Assembly (NCBI GenBank): GCA_963822615.1
Contig: CAWGIM010000019.1
Span: 1 to 64,000 of the forward strand
DNA from: Trebonia sp963822615
GTDB taxonomy: Bacteria > Actinomycetota > Actinomycetes > Streptosporangiales > Streptosporangiaceae
DNA: 64,000 nt
Direction: 5' to 3'
Part shown: positions 16,187-24,722 of the stretch, in pieces
How the letters are laid out: each line of letters opens with the position of its first letter
How positions within the stretch are numbered: the first letter of the stretch is position 1
Notes under the pieces: generated by a model
Told to the model about the DNA's origin: nothing
What the model saw: only the letters and a program-made list of their open reading frames with translations
Databases searched by the model: none
Translations under genes and position numbers: made by a program

Positions 16187-17419
16187 GTGGCCGTACCGGA
16201 CATCCCGGCCGGATTCGACTTCACCGACCCGGACCTGTACGCCGTCCGGGTCCCCGCGCGGGAGTTCGCCGAGCTGCGCGCGAAGGCGCCGGTCTGGTGG
16301 AACGCCCAGCCCCGGGGCTCGGCCGGCTTCGACGACGAGGGCTACTGGGCGGTGACCAGGCACGCCGACATCGTCGAGGTCTCCAAGCGCAGCGACTTGT
16401 ACTCCAGCTGGGAGAACACCGCGCTGATCCGCTTCGACGCGGGCATCGAGCGGGACGCGATCGACATGCAGCGGGTGATCCTGCTCAACATGGACCCCCC
16501 GCAGCAGACCAAGGTGCGGGCGATCGTGTCCCGCGGCTTCACCCCCCGGGCGATCGGCAGCCTGCGGGGCAGCCTGCAGGCGCGGGCCGAGCGCATCGTG
16601 GCCACCGCCCTCGCCCAGGGGACCGGCGACTTCGTCACCGATGTCGCCTGCGAGCTGCCGCTGCAGGCGATCGCGGAGCTGATCGGGGTGCCGCAGGAGG
16701 ACCGGAAGCAGATCTTCGAGTGGTCGAACCAGATGATCGGCTACGACGACCCGGAGTTCGCCGACGCCGGCACCATGGCGGCGATGGAGCTGCTGAGCTA
16801 CGCCATGGAGATGGCCGAGAACCGGAAGGCCGCGCCGCGCGACGACATCATCACCAAGCTGGTCAACGCCGAGATCGACGGCGAGCAGCTCTCGTCGGAC
16901 GAGTTCGGCTACTTCGTGCTCATGCTCGCGGTGGCGGGCAACGAGACCACCCGCAACGCGATCTCGCACGGCATGACGGCGTTCTTCGAGCACCCGGACC
17001 AGTGGGAGCTGTTCAAGGCGGAGCGGCCGCAGACGGCGGCCGACGAGATCATCCGCTGGGGCACGCCGGTGACGGTGTTCCAGCGCACCGCGACCGCCGA
17101 CGCGGTGCTGGCCGGGCAGCGGATCAAGGCGGGCCAGCGGGTCGGCCTGTTCTACCGGTCCGGCAACTTCGACGAGGCCGTCTTCGACCACCCGGAGCGG
17201 TTCGACATCCGGCGCGACCCCAACCCGCACCTCGGCCTGGGCGGCTTCGGCGCCCACTACTGCCTGGGCGCCAGCCTGGCCAAGCTCGAGATCGGGCTGA
17301 TCTTCAACGCCATCGCCGACGCGATGCCGGACATCCGCCAGGCCGGGGAGCCGGAGCGGCTCCGCTCCGGCTGGCTCAACGGCATCAAGCGGCTCCCGGT
17401 CAGCTACGACGGGTCCTGA
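16187..17419 (+). CDS. cyp125: Steroid C26/C27-hydroxylase cytochrome P450 CYP125
   Basis: 410-aa P450. Haem-ligand Cys359 lies in FGAHYCLGASLA; the I-helix oxygen-binding motif AGNETT is at 250-255. The N-terminus PAGFDFTDPDLYA, DIVEVSKRSDLYSSWEN and the C-terminal ERLRSGWLNGIK match CYP125A1 closely. The enzyme oxidises the sterol terminal methyl group to the carboxylate needed for CoA activation, using ferredoxin and reductase encoded elsewhere. GTG 16187 has GGAGG about seven bases upstream. Its 3' end overlaps that of the convergent ltp3 by 16 bases. Confidence 0.94.
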   Translation: MAVPDIPAGFDFTDPDLYAVRVPAREFAELRAKAPVWWNAQPRGSAGFDDEGYWAVTRHADIVEVSKRSDLYSSWENTALIRFDAGIERDAIDMQRVILLNMDPPQQTKVRAIVSRGFTPRAIGSLRGSLQARAERIVATALAQGTGDFVTDVACELPLQAIAELIGVPQEDRKQIFEWSNQMIGYDDPEFADAGTMAAMELLSYAMEMAENRKAAPRDDIITKLVNAEIDGEQLSSDEFGYFVLMLAVAGNETTRNAISHGMTAFFEHPDQWELFKAERPQTAADEIIRWGTPVTVFQRTATADAVLAGQRIKAGQRVGLFYRSGNFDEAVFDHPERFDIRRDPNPHLGLGGFGAHYCLGASLAKLEIGLIFNAIADAMPDIRQAGEPERLRSGWLNGIKRLPVSYDGS

Positions 17420-18555
17420 GAAACCACCCACAGCGAGAAGTACTGCGAGCCGCCGCCGTAGGCGTGGCCGAGCGCGGTGCGCGCGCCAGGGACCTGGTGC
17501 GCGCCCGCCTTGCCCATCACCTGCAGCGCCGCCTCGGCGAAGCGGAGCAGCCCCGACGCGCCGATCGGGTTGGCGGACAGCACGCCGCCCGACGGGTTGA
17601 CCGGCAGCCTGCCGCCGATCTCGGTCTCGCCCGCCTCGGTCAGCCGCCAGCCCTCGCCGGGCGCGGCGAAGCCGAGGTTCTCCAGCCACATCGGCTCGTA
17701 CCAGGAGAACGGCACGTAGATCTCGGCCACGTCGATCTCGTCGAGCGGGGACGTGATGCCGGCCTTTCCCCAGAGCTCGGCCGCGGCCGCGCGGCCGGCC
17801 GCCGGGTTCACCGGGTCCTTGCCCGAGAACATGGTCGGCTCGGTCCGCATCGCGGTCGCCCGGATCCAGGCCACCGGCCCGGCCGCGGCCCGGGCCGACG
17901 GCTCGTCGCCGATGACCACCGCGCACGCGCCGTCGGAGGACGGGCAGGTCTCGTCGTACCGGACCGGGTCCCACAGCATCGGCGACGCCTGCACCGACTC
18001 CAGCGTGATGTCCGGCTGCTGCAGGTGCGCGTACGGGTTCCTGGCGCCGTTGCGCCGGTCCTTGACCGCGACCAGCGCGCCGATGTGCGACGGGGCGCCG
18101 CTGCGGCGGATGTAGGCCCGGATGTGCGGCGCGAAGTACCCGCCGGCGCCGGCCACCACCTGGATACTGAACGGCGGCGCGATCGACAGGGCCCACATGG
18201 CGTTGGACTCCGACTGCTTCTCGAACGCGACCGCGAGCACCCGCCGGTGCACGCCCGCCTGGACCAGGTTGGCGGTGACGATGCCGGTAGCGCCGCCGAC
18301 CGAGCCGGCCGTGTGCACCCGCAGCAGCGGCTTGCCGACCGCGCCGAGCGCGTCGGCCAGGTAGAGCTCGGGCATCATCACGCCCTCGAACAGGTCGGGT
18401 GCCTTACCGACCACGATCGCGTCGATGTCGGCGAACGTGAGCCCGGCGTCCGCGAGGGCCCGGTCGGCCGCCTCCCGGCACAGCCCCGCGATCGACACGT
18501 CCGTGCGCTTGGACCGGTGCCTGGTCTGCCCGACCCCGAGGACGGCCGCCTTCAT
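17404..18555 (-). CDS. ltp3: Thiolase-like sterol side-chain aldolase, Ltp3 (Rv3523) type
   Basis: 383-aa lipid-transfer-protein thiolase (SCP-x N-domain). Starts MKAAVLGVGQTRH and carries VNPSGGVLSANPIGASGL and the GHAYGG motif, but the usual thiolase nucleophile position reads HTAGSVGGA with no Cys, typical of this aldolase-like branch. ATG 18555 has GGAGGAGAGAGC upstream and overlaps the ltp4 stop as ATGA. The order DUF35-ltp4-ltp3 is that of M. tuberculosis Rv3521-Rv3523. In rhodococci the Ltp3/Ltp4 pair is needed for C24-branched (phytosterol) side chains, by retro-aldol cleavage. Together with the DUF35 protein it probably forms the active complex. Confidence 0.85.
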   Translation of the reverse strand: MKAAVLGVGQTRHRSKRTDVSIAGLCREAADRALADAGLTFADIDAIVVGKAPDLFEGVMMPELYLADALGAVGKPLLRVHTAGSVGGATGIVTANLVQAGVHRRVLAVAFEKQSESNAMWALSIAPPFSIQVVAGAGGYFAPHIRAYIRRSGAPSHIGALVAVKDRRNGARNPYAHLQQPDITLESVQASPMLWDPVRYDETCPSSDGACAVVIGDEPSARAAAGPVAWIRATAMRTEPTMFSGKDPVNPAAGRAAAAELWGKAGITSPLDEIDVAEIYVPFSWYEPMWLENLGFAAPGEGWRLTEAGETEIGGRLPVNPSGGVLSANPIGASGLLRFAEAALQVMGKAGAHQVPGARTALGHAYGGGSQYFSLWVVSQDPS

Positions 18556-19595
18556 GCTCTCTCCTCCAGGACGCAGACCAGGTTCTGCTGCAGGGCGGGC
18601 CCGCTGGTCGCGTGCCCGAGCGCGCGGGCGGCGCGGCCGGACATGACCGCCTGGGCGGCGCAGCCGATCCGGGCCAGCCCGGCCGCGAACATCGGGTTGC
18701 CGCACAGCGCGCCGCCGGACGGGTTGACGTCGACGTCGCCGCCCAGACCGAGCGCCTGGCGCAGCAGGATCTCCTGGTGGGTGAACGGCGCGTGCAGCTC
18801 GGCCACGTCGACCGGCTGCTCCCCGGCCGGGCCGAGCGGCGGCAGTGCGAGCAGGTCGCGCGCCCCGAGCGCGCCCGACTCGATCCGGTGCCCGAACCAG
18901 CTGATCCAGGCCGGCCGGCCGCACAGCGCGCGGGCCCGCTCGCCGGAGGCCAGGATCACCACCGCGGCCCCGTCGCCGACCGGGGCGCAGTCGTGCGACC
19001 GCAGCGGGTCGGCGACGTAGGGCGCGGCCAGCAGTTCCTCGATCGAGACGTCGCCCGACACCTGCGCGGCCGGGTTCCCGGCCGCCGCCGCCCGGCAGCG
19101 GGCGGCCACCTGGGCCAGGTCCTTCTCGGTCCACCGGCCGGCCTCGATGCCCAGCCGGGCCTGCAGCGCCGCGACCGACACCGCGTCGGGCCACAGCGGG
19201 GCCACCAGGTACGGATCGAGCTGCAGGGCCAGCACCCGGCGCAGCTCGGCGCCCGACGACTTGCCGAACCCGTAGGCCAGGGCGATCTCCGCCTCGCCGC
19301 AGGCGATCTTCACCCAGGCCTCGTAGAGCGCCCAGGCGCCGTCCATTTCCACGTGCGACTCCGCGATCGGCGGGACCGCGCCGATCGCGTCGACCGCCTG
19401 GACGAAGGAGAACGCGCGCCCGGCCAGGTAGTCCGACGACCCCGAGCACCAGAACCCGATGTCGGACTTGGTCAGCCCGGTCGCCCGGAACACGTCGGCG
19501 AAGATCGGCACCAGCATCTCCACCCCGCCGGTGGTCGCGTCCGGCCGGACCCGGACCGCTGACTGCGCGAAGCCGACCACGGCCACCTCGGTCAT
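18552..19595 (-). CDS. ltp4: Thiolase-like sterol side-chain protein, Ltp4 (Rv3522) type
   Basis: 347 aa. Begins TEVAVVGFAQSA, has the thiolase-like core (AESHVEMDGAWALYEA, VNPSGGALCGNPMFAAGL, ALGHATSG) and lacks the nucleophilic Cys. Closest to the shorter Ltp4 branch (Rv3522). ATG 19595 follows GAGG at five bases and overlaps the DUF35 stop as ATGA; its own stop overlaps ltp3 the same way, so the three genes are one coupled unit. Likely pairs with Ltp3 and the DUF35 protein as an aldolase that removes C24-branched side chains. Confidence 0.83.
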   Translation of the reverse strand: MTEVAVVGFAQSAVRVRPDATTGGVEMLVPIFADVFRATGLTKSDIGFWCSGSSDYLAGRAFSFVQAVDAIGAVPPIAESHVEMDGAWALYEAWVKIACGEAEIALAYGFGKSSGAELRRVLALQLDPYLVAPLWPDAVSVAALQARLGIEAGRWTEKDLAQVAARCRAAAAGNPAAQVSGDVSIEELLAAPYVADPLRSHDCAPVGDGAAVVILASGERARALCGRPAWISWFGHRIESGALGARDLLALPPLGPAGEQPVDVAELHAPFTHQEILLRQALGLGGDVDVNPSGGALCGNPMFAAGLARIGCAAQAVMSGRAARALGHATSGPALQQNLVCVLEERA

Positions 19596-20563
19596 AGGAA
19601 CCTCGCATAGGTCTCGTACGGGGCGTCCGGCTCGCCGGCCGGCCCGAAGTGGCTGATGTTCTCGGCCGTGGTGTCCCACTCCGCCCGCGGCCGCCACACC
19701 GCCCGCACCCGCATGCCCAGGTGCACCTCACCCGGGTCGCAGCCCAGGATGAGGTGCTGGAACGCGATGTCCGCCCCGTCCAGCAGCACCGCCGCCGCCA
19801 CGTAGGGCGGCGTGACCCGCTGGCCCGGGTACCCGACGCTGACCACGGAGAACGTGGTGACCGTGCCCGTGTCGCCGAGCTCGACCGCGCGGTCGGCGGG
19901 CACCCCGTCGGCCGGGCAGACCCCCCGGGACGGGATGTACACCTTCCCGCAGGCGGGGCACCGCTGCCCGATCAGCCGCCCTTCGGCCAGGCCGCGCAGG
20001 TAGGCGCTCTCGGCGGCGGAAGCGGTGTGCTGGTAACGCAGCCGCACCGGCGTGATCGTCATGGTGACCGGACCGGAGTGCTCGCCCGCCTGGGCCGGCC
20101 CGGCGGCGGCGGCCGGCCCGCCGCCGTCGCCCGGCTCGAAGCACGCGATGTCGCGGATGCCGCCGGCCGGCTCGGCCGCCCAGCGCGCCCGGACCCGCAG
20201 GCCGGTCCGCATCGCGGCGGCCGACCCGGCGTCCACCGCGTGCAGCAGCGTGGTGTCGGCCCCGTCAAGCCGGATGAGCGCCCAGCCGAACGGCCGGCGC
20301 AGCGGCTGGCCGTCCAGCGGCTCGGGCTGCCACGACCAGCTCACCACGGTGCCGGCCGGGCCGACCTCGACCAGCTCGGCGGGCGGGCGGCCGGTCACCG
20401 GGTCGTACTCGAACGGCGGCGCGTGCACCCGGCCGTCCGCGCCGCGCGCCCCGAGGATGCGCCGCTCCCGCAGCGCGGTCATGAACTGGCCGAGTACCGG
20501 CCCGAGCGACCGCGTGTAGTCGAACGCGATCTCCATCGGGGCCCGGAGCTGGGTATCACTCAC
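19592..20563 (-). CDS. Two-domain DUF35 OB-fold protein (Rv3521-like), partner of Ltp3/Ltp4
   Basis: 323 aa. Two DUF35 units are visible. The second, about 183-323, has a rubredoxin-like zinc knuckle (C202, C205, C216; the fourth ligand position is not a Cys) followed by an OB fold (GTVTTFSVVSVGYPGQ). The first, about 20-140, has the OB fold (GTVVSWSWQPEPLDG) but no cysteines. DUF35 proteins bind acyl-CoA and are required subunits of thiolase-like aldolases such as Ltp2-ChsH2. First gene of the unit; the GTG start lies 11 bases from a perfect KstR-type box. The Shine-Dalgarno GGAGGG is only one base away, so initiation may be leaderless or at a later start. Confidence 0.85.
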   Translation of the reverse strand: MSDTQLRAPMEIAFDYTRSLGPVLGQFMTALRERRILGARGADGRVHAPPFEYDPVTGRPPAELVEVGPAGTVVSWSWQPEPLDGQPLRRPFGWALIRLDGADTTLLHAVDAGSAAAMRTGLRVRARWAAEPAGGIRDIACFEPGDGGGPAAAAGPAQAGEHSGPVTMTITPVRLRYQHTASAAESAYLRGLAEGRLIGQRCPACGKVYIPSRGVCPADGVPADRAVELGDTGTVTTFSVVSVGYPGQRVTPPYVAAAVLLDGADIAFQHLILGCDPGEVHLGMRVRAVWRPRAEWDTTAENISHFGPAGEPDAPYETYARFL

Positions 20564-20574
20564 GCCCTCCAGTG

Positions 20575-20588
20575 TAGAACGTGTTCTA
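20575..20588. promoter_or_regulatory. KstR-type operator (perfect), proximal to the DUF35 gene
   Basis: TAGAACGTGTTCTA, a perfect match to the motif. It sits 11 bases from the DUF35 start in the divergent gap and forms a pair with the box at 20608-20621, 33 bases centre to centre (about three helical turns). Confidence 0.88.
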
Positions 20589-20607
20589 GTAATTGCTTGT
20601 CCGAACT

Positions 20608-20621
20608 TAGAACGCGTTCTA
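20608..20621. promoter_or_regulatory. KstR-type operator (perfect palindrome), proximal to the fadD gene
   Basis: TAGAACGCGTTCTA, a perfect 14-bp palindrome. It ends 10 bases before the GTG of the acyl-CoA ligase, so it must overlap the promoter or the transcription start. Confidence 0.88.
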
Positions 20622-20631
20622 GATTGAGCCC

Positions 20632-22179
20632 GTGAGCGACATCGGCTTGTGGAACATCGCGGCGCAGACCCCGGACCGTACGGCGGTGACCGAACCGGAC
20701 GGCACGGTCGTCAGCTACGCCGGCCTGGCCGCGCGGGCCGACCGGTTCGGACGGGGCCTGCGCGCCCTCGGGCTGGCCCCGGGCGGGGCGGTGGCCGGGA
20801 TGCTGCCGAACGGCTCGGACGCGCTCGCGCTGTTCTTCGCCGCCCTGGAGACCGGCCTGTACGTGGTGCCGGTGAACTGGCACCTGGCCGCCGCCGAGGT
20901 CGCCTACATCCTGGAAGACAGCGGGGCGGCCGCGTTCGTGGCCCACGAGCGGTTCGCCGAAGTCGCCGCGGCCGCGGCCGGCCAGGCGGGAATCGCCCCG
21001 GCCGCCAGGTTCGCCGTCGGCGACATCCCCGGGTTCACCCCGCTGGCCGAGCTGGGATCCGGCGGCGCCGGCCGTCCGCGGCAGCGCACGGCGGGCGCGC
21101 CCATGCTCTACACCTCGGGCACCTCGGGCCGCCCCAAGGGCGTGCGCCGGGCGCTGACGGGAGCGGACCCGGACACGGTGGCGCCCTACTCCACCTGGTT
21201 CTTCGGCATCTTCGGGCTCCAGCCGTTCGATGGCCACGTCCACCTGTGCTGCTCGCCGCTTTACCACACCGCGGTGCTGAACTTCGCGACGATCTCCCTC
21301 CAGCTCGGCCACCCGGTCGTGCTGATGGACCGCTTCGACCCGGAAACCCTGCTCGCCCTGGTCGAGCGGCACCGGGTGACCAGCAGCCATATGGTGCCGA
21401 CGCAGTTCCGGCGGCTGCTGGCGCTGCCCGCGGCGGTCCGGGCCCGGTACGACGTCAGCTCGCTGCGCTGCGTGATCCACGCCGCCGCGCCCTGCCCGCC
21501 GGAGGTCAAGCGGCGGATGCTCGACTGGTGGGGACCGGTGGTGACCGAGTACTACGCGGCGACGGAAGGCGGCGGGAGCGTCATCACCGCGCGGGAGTGG
21601 CTCGCCCGGCCGGGCTCGGTCGGCACCGCCTGGCCAGGTTCCGAGCTGCGGATCCTCGACGACAACGGCGACGAGCTGCCGGCGGGGCAGCGCGGCCTCG
21701 TCTACCTGCGGATGGGGACCTCCACCTTCGACTACCACCAGGACCGGGAGAAGACGCTCGCCTCCCGCGCCCGGGGCATGTTCACCGTCGGTGACATCGG
21801 CTACCTCGACGCCGACGGCTACCTCTACCTCTGCGACCGCAAGGGAGACATGATCATCTCCGGCGGGGTCAACATCTTCCCAGCCGAGATCGAGATGGAG
21901 CTGTCCTGCCACCCGGCGGTCGGCGACGTCGCCGTCTTCGGCATCCCGCACGAGGAGTGGGGCGAGGAGGTCAAGGCCGTGGTCCAGCCGGCCGACGGGG
22001 CGGTCCCTGGCCCGGCGCTGACCGCGGAACTGCTCGCCTTCCTCGACCGCCGCATCGCCCGGTTCAAGCGGCCGAGGACCATCGACTACGTCACCGAGCT
22101 GCCACGGGACCCGAACGGGAAGCTCTACAAGCGCCGGCTCCGCGACCCGTACTGGGCCGGCCGCGGCCGCGCGATCTGA
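20632..22179 (+). CDS. Acyl-CoA synthetase (FadD family) under KstR-type control
   Basis: 515-aa AMP-forming ligase. ATP loop YTSGTSGRPKG from residue 160; YYAATEGGG in the acyl pocket region; DRKGDMIISGGVNIFPAEIE hinge; DPNGKLYKRRL with the C-terminal catalytic Lys. It is not FadD17, FadD19 or FadD3, whose sequences differ, so the exact steroid acid cannot be named; a sterol-derived or branched acyl substrate is inferred from the operator and neighbours. No Shine-Dalgarno is visible before GTG 20632 and the operator ends 10 bases upstream, which suggests leaderless translation. Confidence 0.82.
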   Translation: MSDIGLWNIAAQTPDRTAVTEPDGTVVSYAGLAARADRFGRGLRALGLAPGGAVAGMLPNGSDALALFFAALETGLYVVPVNWHLAAAEVAYILEDSGAAAFVAHERFAEVAAAAAGQAGIAPAARFAVGDIPGFTPLAELGSGGAGRPRQRTAGAPMLYTSGTSGRPKGVRRALTGADPDTVAPYSTWFFGIFGLQPFDGHVHLCCSPLYHTAVLNFATISLQLGHPVVLMDRFDPETLLALVERHRVTSSHMVPTQFRRLLALPAAVRARYDVSSLRCVIHAAAPCPPEVKRRMLDWWGPVVTEYYAATEGGGSVITAREWLARPGSVGTAWPGSELRILDDNGDELPAGQRGLVYLRMGTSTFDYHQDREKTLASRARGMFTVGDIGYLDADGYLYLCDRKGDMIISGGVNIFPAEIEMELSCHPAVGDVAVFGIPHEEWGEEVKAVVQPADGAVPGPALTAELLAFLDRRIARFKRPRTIDYVTELPRDPNGKLYKRRLRDPYWAGRGRAI

Positions 22180-22267
22180 GAGCACCCCGTCCGGCGGTCC
22201 CGGTGCGCCCCGCCCCCGCCGGTTTCCAGACATTCATCCCGAACGGGAGGTGGTGCCTGCGGCCGGG

Positions 22268-23053
22268 TCAGGCCCCGCGGAACTGCGGGCGCCGCTTCTC
22301 GGCGAAGGCGCGCGGCCCCTCCTTCGCGTCCTCGCTCGCGAACACCGCGGCGCCCAGCTTGGCCTCGATCGCGAACGCGTCGTTCTCGGCCATCCCCTCG
22401 GTGTCCCGCATCGCCGCCAGGATCGCCCGCACCGCGACCGGGCCGTTGGCGGCGATCAGGCCGGCCATCTCCAGCGCCTTGGCCAGGGCCTGCCCGTCCG
22501 GCACGACGTGGCCGATGAGCCCCATCGACAGCGCTTCCGGCGCCTTGACGTGCCGTCCGGTCAGCAGCAGGTCGGCGGCCAGGGTGTAGGGAATCTGCCG
22601 GGACAGCCGCACGGCCGAGCCGCCGAGCGGGAACAGCCCCCAGCGGGCCTCGGAGACGCCGAACCGCGCGCTCTGGCCGGCCACCCGGATGTCGCAGGCC
22701 TGCAGGATCTCGGTGCCGCCGGCGATGGCCGGGCCTTCGACCGCCGCGATCAGCGGCTTGGTCAGGCGGCGTCCCTTGAGCAGCGGCTCGAGCACCGACG
22801 GGTCGAAGTCGCCGGGCCGCGACCCCGGGTGGTCGGCGCTCATCGCCTTGAGGTCGGCGCCCGCGCAGAACGCGCCGCCCGCCCCGGTCAGCACGCACAC
22901 CCGGATGGCGGGGTCGGCGTCGACCCGGTCCCAGGCCTGGCGCAGCAGCGCCAGCATCGGCCCGCTGAGCGCGTTGCGCGCCTCCGGCCGGTTCATCGTG
23001 ACGACGAGAACGTGTTCCCGCTGCTCGATCAGCGCATGAGGCTGCTCGCTCAT
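22268..23053 (-). CDS. echA19: Enoyl-CoA hydratase, EchA19-like
   Basis: 261-aa crotonase. ALSGPMLALLRQAWD, the oxyanion-hole segment GAGGAFCAGADLK and VEGPAIAGGTEILQACD are typical of the family. It is divergent from fadD19, as Rv3516 echA19 is from Rv3515c fadD19, and is likely to hydrate the C22-C23-type double bond of a steroid enoyl-CoA. ATG 23053 is chosen for GGAGGG six bases upstream; an in-frame ATG 93 bases further up would overlap the fadD19 promoter. The shared KstR-type box lies 62 bases away. Confidence 0.84.
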   Translation of the reverse strand: MSEQPHALIEQREHVLVVTMNRPEARNALSGPMLALLRQAWDRVDADPAIRVCVLTGAGGAFCAGADLKAMSADHPGSRPGDFDPSVLEPLLKGRRLTKPLIAAVEGPAIAGGTEILQACDIRVAGQSARFGVSEARWGLFPLGGSAVRLSRQIPYTLAADLLLTGRHVKAPEALSMGLIGHVVPDGQALAKALEMAGLIAANGPVAVRAILAAMRDTEGMAENDAFAIEAKLGAAVFASEDAKEGPRAFAEKRRPQFRGA

Positions 23054-23115
23054 CGCCCGCCCTCCGCTCGTCCGATCAGGCCGCTCGGCAAACCGGGTTG
23101 CCTCTTGCCCGGAAC

Positions 23116-23129
23116 AGTAACACGTTCTA
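23116..23129. promoter_or_regulatory. KstR-type operator between echA19 and fadD19
   Basis: AGTAACACGTTCTA: the right half GTTCTA is perfect and the left half keeps AAC. It ends 10 bases before the fadD19 ATG, the same distance as the box in front of the other ligase at 20632. Confidence 0.75.
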
Positions 23130-23139
23130 GTTTCAACCC

Positions 23140-24720
23140 ATGGCACTGAACATGGCCGATCTCTTCGAGCACGCCGCCGACGCGTTCCCCGAGCGGGTCG
23201 GGCTCATCTACCGTGACCGCCAGGTCAGCTACCGCGAGCTCGAAGACGAGGCCAACCGCCTGGCCCACCACCTGGCCGCCCGGGGAGTCGGCCCCGGCGG
23301 GCAGGTCGGCCTCTACGCCCGCAACTCGGTCGAGGCGGTGGAGACGCTGCTCGCGGCGATCAAGCTGCGCGGCGTGGCCATCAACATCAACTTCCGCTAC
23401 CGGGAAAACGAGCTGGCCTACTACCTGCGGGACGCCGACTTGTCCGCCCTCGTCCACGACCAGGACCTGGCGCCGGTGGTCGACGCCGTGGTACCGCCGC
23501 GACTGCCGCGGGTATCGATCGGCGGAGACTACGCGGCGGCGCTGGCGGCCGAATCGGGCGCCCGTGACTTCGGCCCGCGCAGCCCCGACGACATCTACAT
23601 CATCTACACCGGGGGCACCACCGGGCAGCCGAAGGGCGTCATCTGGCGTCACGAAGACATCTGGCGCACCCTCGCGGGCGGTATCGACTTCATCTCCGGC
23701 GAGCGGCTGGAAGACGAGTGGTCGCAGTCCCGCGCGGGCGCCGGGGACGCCGGCCTGGTCCGCATGGCTCCCGCGCCGCTCATCCACGGCGCCGCCATGG
23801 TGGCCACCCTGGCCTGCCTGTTCGTGGGGGACACGGCCGTGATCACGCCGAAGTTCGACCCGCACGCGGTCTGGGAGGCGGTGCAGCGGCACCGCGTCAA
23901 CGTGCTCTCGATCATCGGCGACGCGATGGCCAGGCCCCTGATGGAGGCGCTGGCCGAGACCGACTACGACACGTCCTCGCTGGTCTCGGTCAACTCCACC
24001 GCCGCGCTGTTCTCGCCCGCGGTCAAGGACGCGTGCACCAAGGCGCTGCCGAACGTGTTCATCAGCGAGGCGATCGGCTCGACCGAGACCGGCTTCGCCG
24101 GCCTCGCGTTCGTCAGCGCCGGCGACGAGCACCGGGGCGGTCCCACGGTCACCGCCGGGCCCGACGTCATCGTGATCGACGAGGCCGGCGGCGTGTGCGG
24201 TCCCGGGCAGACCGGCAGGCTGGCCAGGGGCGGGCACGTCCCCCTGGGCTACTACAACGACCCGGTCAAGACCGCGCAGATGTTCACCGAGGTGAACGGC
24301 AGGCGCTACGCGGTGCCGGGCGACTGGGCCCGGGTCGAGGACGACGGCACGCTCACCCTGCTCGGCCGGGGCAACACCTGCGTCAACAGCGGCGGCGAGA
24401 AGGTCTACCCGGAAGAGGTCGAGGGCGCGCTCAAGTCGCATCCCGACGTGTTCGACTCGCTGGTCATCGGCGTGCCCGACGACCGCCTGGGCCAGCGGGT
24501 GGCCGCGCTCGTCCAGCTCCGCCCGGGCGCGGTCCCCGACCCGGCCGCGCTGCGGGCGCACGTAGCCGGCCAGCTGGCCGGCTACAAGGCGCCGCGCACC
24601 GTCTGGTTCGTGGACGCGGTCGGCCGCACCGTGTCGGGCAAGGCCGACTACGGCTGGGCCCGCCGGTACATCGCCGGGCATCCGCCCGCCACCCAAGCGG
24701 AATCGGGAAGGGGCAACTGA
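23140..24720 (+). CDS. fadD19: Steroid-CoA ligase FadD19
   Basis: 526 aa. ATP loop YTGGTTGQPKG from residue 156, then VIWRHEDIWR, GDAMARPLM, STAALFSPAVK, GSTETGF and NSGGEKVYPEEVE, all shared with FadD19 of M. tuberculosis and Rhodococcus. FadD19 activates C26/C27 sterol acids and is essential in rhodococci for C24-branched phytosterol side chains, in line with the Ltp3/Ltp4 operon next door. No Shine-Dalgarno precedes ATG 23140, and the operator ends 10 bases before it, so leaderless initiation is likely. First gene of a three-gene unit with the NMO-family and LLM genes. Confidence 0.92.
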   Translation: MALNMADLFEHAADAFPERVGLIYRDRQVSYRELEDEANRLAHHLAARGVGPGGQVGLYARNSVEAVETLLAAIKLRGVAININFRYRENELAYYLRDADLSALVHDQDLAPVVDAVVPPRLPRVSIGGDYAAALAAESGARDFGPRSPDDIYIIYTGGTTGQPKGVIWRHEDIWRTLAGGIDFISGERLEDEWSQSRAGAGDAGLVRMAPAPLIHGAAMVATLACLFVGDTAVITPKFDPHAVWEAVQRHRVNVLSIIGDAMARPLMEALAETDYDTSSLVSVNSTAALFSPAVKDACTKALPNVFISEAIGSTETGFAGLAFVSAGDEHRGGPTVTAGPDVIVIDEAGGVCGPGQTGRLARGGHVPLGYYNDPVKTAQMFTEVNGRRYAVPGDWARVEDDGTLTLLGRGNTCVNSGGEKVYPEEVEGALKSHPDVFDSLVIGVPDDRLGQRVAALVQLRPGAVPDPAALRAHVAGQLAGYKAPRTVWFVDAVGRTVSGKADYGWARRYIAGHPPATQAESGRGN

Positions 24721-24722
24721 CC

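Noticed and set aside
16297..19020. Long plus-strand open frame (about 900 codons) opposite ltp3 and ltp4
   Set aside because: It is Arg/Gly/Pro-rich without recognisable motifs, overlaps cyp125 in another frame and runs antisense to two clear thiolase-like genes. A by-product of high GC with few stop codons.
20560..24696. Long minus-strand frames opposite the fadD at 20632 and fadD19
   Set aside because: No conserved motifs and shadow codon pattern of the real ligases; they also cross the KstR-type operators.
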